From NCBI GenBank assembly GCA_963772975.1, contig CAVYZH010000013.1:1-19897 (forward strand): 19,897 nt of DNA, read 5' to 3'. Of the stretch, positions 15,023-19,897 are shown piece by piece. Positions within the stretch are counted from its first letter, which is position 1. Each line of letters starts with the position of its first letter. The notes below the pieces were generated by a model. That model had not been told where the DNA came from. It was given only the letters and a program-made list of their open reading frames with translations, and ran no database searches. The stretch comes from AC-32 sp963772975 (GTDB taxonomy: Bacteria > Actinomycetota > Thermoleophilia > Gaiellales > Gaiellaceae). Position numbers and translations under genes: made by a program.

Positions 15023-15981
15023 GGGTCTCGGTCGTGATCCCAGCCTTCGACGCGCAGGCGACGCTCGGCGCGGCGATCTCCTCGGCGCTCTGGCAGACGT
15101 ACACCGACCTCGAGGTGGTGGTCGTCGACGACGGCTCGCGCGACGCGACGGCCGAGATCGCCGGCTCGTTCCCGGAGCCCGTGCGGGTGGTCTCCCAGGA
15201 GAATGCGGGCGTCGCCGTCGCGCGCAACCGCGGCATCTCCGAGGCGCGCGGCGAGCTGATCGCCTTCTGCGACGCCGACGACGTCTTGCTCCCGGGACAT
15301 CTCGAGGCGCTGGTCGAGACCTTCGACCGGCACAGCGGTCGGATCGCCACCTCCAACTGCTACTGGCTCTTTCCGAACGGGATCCACCCGTCCCGCATGC
15401 GCTACAAGGGCCGCTTCCCCGAGCCGGCGCGCCAGCGGCTCGCGATCCTCGAGCAGAACTTCGTCTCGACGATGTCGCTCTTCCCGAAGGCCCTCGTCGA
15501 GGAGATCGGGCCGTTCGACTCTGAGCTCGCGGTCGCCGAGGACTGGGATTTCTGGCTGCGCGCGATCTACGCAGGCCACCGAGTCGCGCTCCAGCCGCGA
15601 CCGCTCGCGCTCTACCGCTGGGGCTCGGAGAGCCTCTCCGCCGCGCCGGCGCGGATGGACGAGCACGCGGAGGCCGTGCTCCGCCGAGTCGCCGAGCGCG
15701 ACGACCTGACCGCGGAAGAGCGCGCGTACCTGGAGCGGCGGCTCTCCGGTCCCGGCCCCGCCGTGCTCGGCCGCAGCGGCGACGACGCGCTCCGCGCGAA
15801 GCGCTATCGCGAGGCGGCCGCAAGCTACACGCGCGCTGCCGGCCTCTGCCCCAGCGAGCCAGGCCTGCTCTGGAAAGCCCGCGCAATGCGTCTTGCCCCC
15901 TGGCTGACCGGCCCGTTCATCCGCGCCCGTCAGCTGAGGATCGAGCAGACCGTCGGTTTCGGTGAGGAGCACGTCCGGTGA
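15019..15981 (+). CDS. Family 2 glycosyltransferase with helical C-terminal tail
   Basis: This GT-A glycosyltransferase has about 320 residues. The signatures are VSVVIPAFDAQATL at 3-16, VVVVDDGSRDAT at 33-44, ENAGVAVARNRGISEARGEL at 61-80, the metal-binding CDADD at 84-88 and AEDWDFWLRA at 173-181. After about residue 215 a helical tail contains RDDLTAEERAYLERRL and a TPR-like unit (ALRAKRYREAAASYTRAAGL). It resembles the tail of the GT2 at 3505. GTG 15019 overlaps the previous stop as GTGA; GTG 15007 would add only four residues and is also possible. Its stop overlaps the phosphatase start in the same way. It is cytoplasmic, probably adding one sugar on the lipid carrier; donor unknown. Confidence 0.9.
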   Translation: MRVSVVIPAFDAQATLGAAISSALWQTYTDLEVVVVDDGSRDATAEIAGSFPEPVRVVSQENAGVAVARNRGISEARGELIAFCDADDVLLPGHLEALVETFDRHSGRIATSNCYWLFPNGIHPSRMRYKGRFPEPARQRLAILEQNFVSTMSLFPKALVEEIGPFDSELAVAEDWDFWLRAIYAGHRVALQPRPLALYRWGSESLSAAPARMDEHAEAVLRRVAERDDLTAEERAYLERRLSGPGPAVLGRSGDDALRAKRYREAAASYTRAAGLCPSEPGLLWKARAMRLAPWLTGPFIRARQLRIEQTVGFGEEHVR

Positions 15982-16535
15982 GCGAGCCGCTGCGCGTCGC
16001 CTTCGTCTGCACCGGGAACCGCTTTCGCAGCCCGCTCGCGGCTGCACTGCTCGAGTCGGAGGCCGACGGGCTGCCGGTCGAGGTCGCGTCGCTCGGCACC
16101 CTCGAGCTCGGCGACGAGCCGGCGCTGCCGGAGGCCGTGGCGCTCGCGCAAGAGCTCGGCCTCGACCTGACCGCCCACCGGGCGCGCAGCGTCAGCGGGC
16201 TCGAGCTCGGCGCGTACGACCTCGTGCTCGGCTTCGAGCGCAAGCACGTCGTCGCGTCCGTGGTCGACGCCAAGGCGAAGATCGAGCGCACGTTCACGCT
16301 GCCGGAACTGCTCGCGCTGCTTGACGTGATCCCGGGCCCGCCTCTGCCGCGCGAGCCGGCCGAGCGGGCCCGGGTCCGGATCCGGCAGGCGCACGCTGCC
16401 CGTCCCCACGGCTTTCGCAACGCCCCGCTGCCCGAGCTGCGCGACCCGCTCGGCCTCTCGCCGGCCGAGCAGCGCGAGACTGCCCGGCAGGTGGCCGAAC
16501 AGGTCACCGAGCTGGTGGACGACCTGTTCGCCTAG
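15978..16535 (+). CDS. Low-molecular-weight protein tyrosine phosphatase
   Basis: This is a cytoplasmic phosphatase of 185 residues, somewhat longer than the usual 150. The P-loop CTGNRFRS at 11-18 is a C-x5-R(S/T) motif with nucleophile C11 and phosphate-binding R17. The second, redox-protective Cys common two residues after Asn is Phe16 here. The general acid is probably D156 in RDPLG near the C-terminus. It is the last gene of the operon that starts with the BY-kinase, the classic Wzc/Wzb pairing, so it likely dephosphorylates the kinase tail and resets polymerisation. GTG 15978 overlaps the GT2 stop as GTGA. The 3' end overlaps the convergent deacetylase gene by 32 bases. An arsenate-reductase role, also known in this fold, is less likely here because of the operon and the missing Cys. 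Confidence 0.88.
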   Translation: MSEPLRVAFVCTGNRFRSPLAAALLESEADGLPVEVASLGTLELGDEPALPEAVALAQELGLDLTAHRARSVSGLELGAYDLVLGFERKHVVASVVDAKAKIERTFTLPELLALLDVIPGPPLPREPAERARVRIRQAHAARPHGFRNAPLPELRDPLGLSPAEQRETARQVAEQVTELVDDLFA

Positions 16536-17619
16536 CCGCCCAGCGGTCGAGCGTCTCGGCCGCCGAGCCGGCCCGGCCGCCGTACTCGTCGATCCATTCG
16601 AGCAGTCGCCGGTAGAGACGGTCGTAGCCGTTCGAGAGTCGCGGGTGGTGCGAGGGCGGGTGCCAGAGGATCGCGACCGCGCCGCCGTACTCGGCGACCG
16701 GCTCCAGCGCGGCGACCGCGACCTCGTACGCCTCGTCGGCGCCGAGACCGAGATAGCGTTCCTCGGCCAGCGTAGCGTCCATCAGGACGAGCGGCAGCTC
16801 CCACGCGCCGGGCTCGCGCCGCTCCGCGTCCCAGAGCCGGTACGGGTACGGCGTGCCCGCGCGCAGGCCGGGCAGCGAGGGCCAGCCGATGCTCGAGTCG
16901 TAACGCAGGCCCGCCTCACGCAGCTCCGCCGCCAGCCGGGCCGGGTCGCTTCGGAGGTAGTGGTGACGCAGGCCCTCGATCGCGCCGAGCGGCCGCGCCT
17001 CTTCCGCGATCGCGCCGCGAAGTTCTCGCGCCCGGTACGAGGCGTGCAGCCCGACCTCGACCCCGGCCGCGCGCGTTCGCTCAACCGCCGCCGCGAGCTC
17101 GGGCCCGTAGCGGTCGGGGTAGCCGTCCTGCGGCGCCTCCTGGCGCGTGAGAAAGAAGCAGGTCGAGCCGCGGGCGCCCTCGGCGGCGAGCATCTCCTCC
17201 AGCGGGTAGTCGGGATCACGCCCGCGCAGGGCATCCGCGGCGAACGTGGTCGACTCGAGCAGCCGCCGCCGCGAACGGTGCGCGACCGAGCCCGCGAGCT
17301 TCCGGGCCGCAGTCGGCAAACCGCCTCCACCGAGCAGGTCGACGTCATGCGTGAGCGCCACCAGGAAGCGCTCGCCGCCGGGATAGCCGCGCCGCTCGAA
17401 CCCGAGGCCCGCGGCGAGCTCGGCGACCCGCGGGCCCGGCGGATCAGCCGGCGGCAGCGGCCGCCCGTGCTGGTCGAGCTCGGCATCGCGCTCGTGCGTG
17501 AGGGCCAGCAGCCCGAAGACCTCGTCGAGCACCGCAGGCTCGACCGGCACCGACTCGTCGAACGGGAGCCCGAGTGCGTCGAGCAGCGCGTCGAGCGCGT
17601 ACCGCTCCTCCGGTTCCAC
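16504..17619 (-). CDS. Polysaccharide-deacetylase-like protein (divergent NodB fold)
   Basis: This protein of about 371 residues resembles uncharacterised CE4-type NodB proteins. In order it has ALTHDVDLL (residues 88-96), the counterpart of the metal/general-base TxDD motif, STCFFLTRQ at 152-160, GLHASYRAREL at 190-200 as the His metal site, LRHHYLR at 217-223, YDSSIGW at 240-246, GLRAGTPYPYRLWD at 251-264, and ILWHPPSHH at 317-325 near the end. The family is predicted to remove acetyl groups from glycans. No signal peptide is visible, so it may act in the cytoplasm on lipid-linked intermediates. GTG 17619 overlaps the last base of the lysS stop (TAGTG), suggesting coupling; the frame is open upstream, but only inside lysS. 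The 3' end overlaps the phosphatase gene by 32 bases. Substrate unknown. Confidence 0.82.
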   Translation of the reverse strand: MEPEERYALDALLDALGLPFDESVPVEPAVLDEVFGLLALTHERDAELDQHGRPLPPADPPGPRVAELAAGLGFERRGYPGGERFLVALTHDVDLLGGGGLPTAARKLAGSVAHRSRRRLLESTTFAADALRGRDPDYPLEEMLAAEGARGSTCFFLTRQEAPQDGYPDRYGPELAAAVERTRAAGVEVGLHASYRARELRGAIAEEARPLGAIEGLRHHYLRSDPARLAAELREAGLRYDSSIGWPSLPGLRAGTPYPYRLWDAERREPGAWELPLVLMDATLAEERYLGLGADEAYEVAVAALEPVAEYGGAVAILWHPPSHHPRLSNGYDRLYRRLLEWIDEYGGRAGSAAETLDRWAARRTGRPPAR

Positions 17620-18974
17620 TAGCGAGACCGCAGCGCGGGAAACAGGATCACGTCGCGGATCGCGTCGCTGCCGGTCAGCACCATCGCCAGCCGGTCGATC
17701 CCGATCCCGCAGCCACCCGTCGGCGGCATCCCGTACGAGAGCGCCTCGACGTAGTCGGGGTCGCCCGGCTCCGACTCCTCCGCCCCGGCCTCGCGCTCTG
17801 CCTCCTGCATCGCGAAGCGCTGCGCTTGCTCCTCGGCGTCGTTCAGCTCGCTGAAGGCATTGGCGAACTCCATCCCGCCGACGACGGCCTCGAAGCGCTC
17901 GACCAGCGTCTCGTCCTCCTCGGTCGTGCGCGCGAACGGCGACAGCTCGATCGGCCAGTCGTAGACGATCGTCGGCTGGATCAGCTCGGGCTCGACGAAG
18001 TGCGAGTAGGCGTGGTCGGCGAGCTGCGACCAAGAGCGGTCGCGTTCGGTGTCCAGGCCGGCCCCTTCGAGCCTCGCCCGCAGCTCGGCCTCGTCACGCG
18101 ACCAGAAGCCCTTCGCCTCGAGCGCCTCGACGAACTTGACCCGCTCCCACGGCGGCGAGAGGTCGACCTCGTGGCCGCGGAAGGTCAGCTTGCTCGAACC
18201 GGCCGCCTCGGCGGCTGCAGCGACGAGCGCCTCGGCCCGCTCCATCGTGTCGCGGTAGTCGGCGTAGGCCTCGTACCACTCGACCTGCGTGAACTCGGGC
18301 GAGTGCTTGTACGAGATCGACTCGTTGCGGAAGTCCTTGCTCAGCTCGTACACCTTCTCGAGCCCGCCGACGATCAGGCGCTTGAGGTAGAGCTCGTCCG
18401 CGATCCGCAGGTAGAGGTCGGCGTCGAGCTCGTTCGAGTGCGTCACGAACGGCTCGGCGAAGCCGCCACCGTAACGCGGCTGCAGGATCGGCGTCTCGAC
18501 CTCGAGGAAGCCCTCGCCGTCGAGGTACGCGCGCACGGCGGCCACGATCTTCGTCCGGGTCGCGGCCAGCTCGCGCGAGTCGTCGTTCATCAGCAGGTCG
18601 AGGTAGCGCTGCCGGTAGCGCGTCTCGCGGTCGGTCACGCCGTGGAAGGTGTCCGGCAGCGGCTTGCGGATCTTCGCCAGCAGCTCGACCTGGCTCGTGA
18701 CGAGCGACGGCTCGCCGCGCCGCGACCGGCCCGGCCGACCGGTGACGCCGACGATGTCGCCGAGCGAGAGCTCGAGCTCCTGCTCGACGATCAGCTGCAG
18801 CCGGCCCGAGCGGTCGACGAGGTCGAGGAAGGTGAGCTTTCCCATCTCGCGCCGCGCCATCACGCGGCCGGCCACGCGCAGCTCGTCGTCGAGCGTCTCG
18901 CCGTTCTCGGCCCGCTCGGCCACGTCACGGACCGCGGCGATCTCTACCCGGTCGGGAAACCTTTTCGGCAGCAT
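17619..18974 (-). CDS. lysS: Lysyl-tRNA synthetase, class II
   Basis: This enzyme charges tRNA-Lys with lysine in the cytoplasm. It has 451 residues, against about 500 in well-studied bacterial forms; the N-terminal helix and part of the OB-fold insert are short. The anticodon-binding OB domain has VAGRVMARREMGKLTFLDL at 34-52 and LGDIVGVTGRPGRSRRGEPS at 71-90. The linker HGVTDRETRYRQRYLDLL leads to the catalytic core. The core has THSNELDADLYLRIADELYL, motif 2 FRNESISYKHSPEFTQVEWY at 215-234 (family: FRNEGI), FSELNDAEEQAQRF, and motif 3 GGCGIGIDRLAMVL at 420-433. The Glu and Tyr of the VEWY block and the Glu of FSELN, used in lysine recognition, are present. ATG 18974 follows the upstream methyltransferase stop by 13 bases; the open frame runs to 19145 inside that gene and is not coding. 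Most likely the housekeeping enzyme. Confidence 0.95.
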   Translation of the reverse strand: MLPKRFPDRVEIAAVRDVAERAENGETLDDELRVAGRVMARREMGKLTFLDLVDRSGRLQLIVEQELELSLGDIVGVTGRPGRSRRGEPSLVTSQVELLAKIRKPLPDTFHGVTDRETRYRQRYLDLLMNDDSRELAATRTKIVAAVRAYLDGEGFLEVETPILQPRYGGGFAEPFVTHSNELDADLYLRIADELYLKRLIVGGLEKVYELSKDFRNESISYKHSPEFTQVEWYEAYADYRDTMERAEALVAAAAEAAGSSKLTFRGHEVDLSPPWERVKFVEALEAKGFWSRDEAELRARLEGAGLDTERDRSWSQLADHAYSHFVEPELIQPTIVYDWPIELSPFARTTEEDETLVERFEAVVGGMEFANAFSELNDAEEQAQRFAMQEAEREAGAEESEPGDPDYVEALSYGMPPTGGCGIGIDRLAMVLTGSDAIRDVILFPALRSR

Positions 18975-18984
18975 CGCGCTGCCG

Positions 18985-18990
18985 AGTCTA
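18985..18990 (-). promoter_or_regulatory. Possible internal -10 element for lysS
   Basis: TAGACT on the minus strand, built from the methyltransferase stop codon plus three bases, ends 10 bases before ATG 18974. It is close to the actinobacterial TANNNT consensus and could give lysS a short-leader or leaderless transcript of its own. No -35 box is evident and no Shine-Dalgarno is present. Confidence 0.3.
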
Positions 18991-19878
18991 GGCCCCGGGT
19001 CGTGGCCGCGCGACGAGCTCGACGTTGTGCACGAGGAGGTCGTCCTCTGAGGCCGATCGGAACCGCGGGGCGAGCTTCGCCCGAGGGGTCGGCAAGTCCG
19101 GCCAGCGCGCCTGGGCAACCACCTCCACGTCGAATCCCGCATCATCGAACAGGTCGACGAGCTCGGAGCTGCGCACGCGGTTGGTGTAGAAGCCCGAGCT
19201 CGCGAACAGCTTCGACTCCCAGACCCGATCCGAGAAGCGCAGGTTGTTGAGAGCGTGGGCGAGGTGATCCTCGAGGTCGATCACGTGCGAGCTGCCACCG
19301 CCGGGCGCAGTCACGCGGCACAGCTCACGCAGGAGCTCGGGCAGCTCGGCCGCGCGAACGTGCTCCAGCACTGCGTGCGAGAAGGAGAAGTCCACCGAGC
19401 GAGCCTCGAGCCCGCGCAGCGAATCGAGACCGCCGGTCAGGTAGGTGGCCGAGCAGCGGGCCAGCACGTCGTCGAGCGACCGCACACCTTGCAGGTCAGG
19501 CGCGGGCAGGCGACGCTCTGCGAGGTAGGCCGCCATCTCCTGGTACGGCGCGACGTCGTCCAGTGCGAACCGGCCGACATCGACAAGCACCATTCGGCTC
19601 GCCCCCAACGCGTGCGCGATGAGCGCCGAGAACACCGTGTCGCCGGGTCCGAGCTCCAGGGCGACGAAACCCGCTGACGGCGTAACGCGCTCGAAGTGGC
19701 GGAGAAAGACTTCCTCCGCATAGGCCGGCTCGTCCATCGTCCCGTGCTTGAAGAGCGTCAGGCGGCTCCAGAAGCCGTACCCGAGCCGGAGCCGCGAGAG
19801 CACGAGCTTGCCTGCGAGCTTCACGCGCCACGGCGCAGCGGCGGCAGCATGGCGAAGCCGGCTTCGTCCGTCGGGCAC
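18988..19878 (-). CDS. Class I SAM-dependent methyltransferase
   Basis: This methyltransferase has about 296 residues from GTG 19878; the frame is still open to the right window edge, so the true start could lie further upstream. Motif I is VALELGPGDTVFSALIA at about 72-88 with intact E-x-G-x-G. The acidic end of strand 2 is MVLVDVG near 96-102, and FSFSHAVLEHVRA near 167-180 is the motif IV region. The C-terminal part carries SSHVIDLEDHLAHALNNLRF and GFYTNRVRSSELVDLFDDAGF, a pattern of glycan-cluster methyltransferases. The N-terminal PWRVKLAGKLVLSRL and FWSRLTLFKHGTMDEPAYA also belong to that pattern, supporting a start close to the one given. It lies 13 bases before lysS on the same strand. 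The substrate may be a sugar or lipid-linked glycan, by analogy with the neighbours. Confidence 0.82.
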   Translation of the reverse strand: MPDGRSRLRHAAAAAPWRVKLAGKLVLSRLRLGYGFWSRLTLFKHGTMDEPAYAEEVFLRHFERVTPSAGFVALELGPGDTVFSALIAHALGASRMVLVDVGRFALDDVAPYQEMAAYLAERRLPAPDLQGVRSLDDVLARCSATYLTGGLDSLRGLEARSVDFSFSHAVLEHVRAAELPELLRELCRVTAPGGGSSHVIDLEDHLAHALNNLRFSDRVWESKLFASSGFYTNRVRSSELVDLFDDAGFDVEVVAQARWPDLPTPRAKLAPRFRSASEDDLLVHNVELVARPRPGA

Positions 19879-19897
19879 GCGGGGGCGGCGGCTTGGC

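Noticed and set aside
17574..19250. A 558-codon plus-strand open frame opposite lysS
   Set aside because: The product has no recognisable motif, and the opposite strand encodes an unmistakable lysyl-tRNA synthetase.

Overview
The window is about 19.9 kb of very GC-rich DNA packed with genes. Many genes start at GTG, one starts at TTG, and leading Shine-Dalgarno sequences are rare. Protein style and codon use suggest a high-GC actinobacterium, most likely a deep-branching soil lineage such as Thermoleophilia (Solirubrobacterales or Gaiellales). That placement is inferred from the sequence and has not been tested by any search. I count 18 protein genes, 17 with both ends inside the window or nearly so and one clearly cut at the left edge. 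I see no rRNA, tRNA, CRISPR array or insertion sequence, and no gap above 75 bases without a gene.

The main theme is a Wzx/Wzy-type cell-surface polysaccharide locus. From left to right it has the 3' end of a nucleotide-sugar epimerase/dehydratase (2-526), a PIG-L/LmbE-type deacetylase (528-1214, +), a class I methyltransferase (1211-1885, -) and a Wzx-type flippase (1904-3511, +). Next come a family 2 glycosyltransferase (3505-4512, -) and an unusual fusion of a family 2 glycosyltransferase with an aminoglycoside-phosphotransferase-like kinase (4509-6290, -). Then there is a GT4 enzyme (6301-7392, +), a secreted putative glycoside hydrolase with an Fn3-like domain (7371-8966, -) and a second GT4 (9017-10108, -).

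A tight plus-strand operon runs from 10179 to 16535. It encodes a chain-length regulator/tyrosine-kinase fusion, a Wzy/O-antigen-ligase-type polymerase, two GT4 enzymes, a GT2 enzyme and a low-molecular-weight tyrosine phosphatase. Most junctions in it are 4-base GTGA/ATGA overlaps. Sugars would be added to a lipid carrier by seven glycosyltransferase domains, flipped by Wzx, polymerised by Wzy, and controlled by the kinase/phosphatase pair. The initiating phosphoglycosyl transferase is not in the window.

The right end (minus strand, 19878 to 16504) holds a second operon: a methyltransferase, a compact class II lysyl-tRNA synthetase (lysS), and a NodB-like polysaccharide deacetylase whose start overlaps the lysS stop.

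The strand changes repeatedly, and most convergent pairs overlap at their 3' ends. Divergent pairs are separated by only 10-70 bases, so promoters must be very compact, and some look leaderless. The items most worth a second look are the glycosyltransferase-kinase fusion, the almost gapless strand mosaic, the secreted hydrolase, and the methyltransferase-lysS-deacetylase operon.
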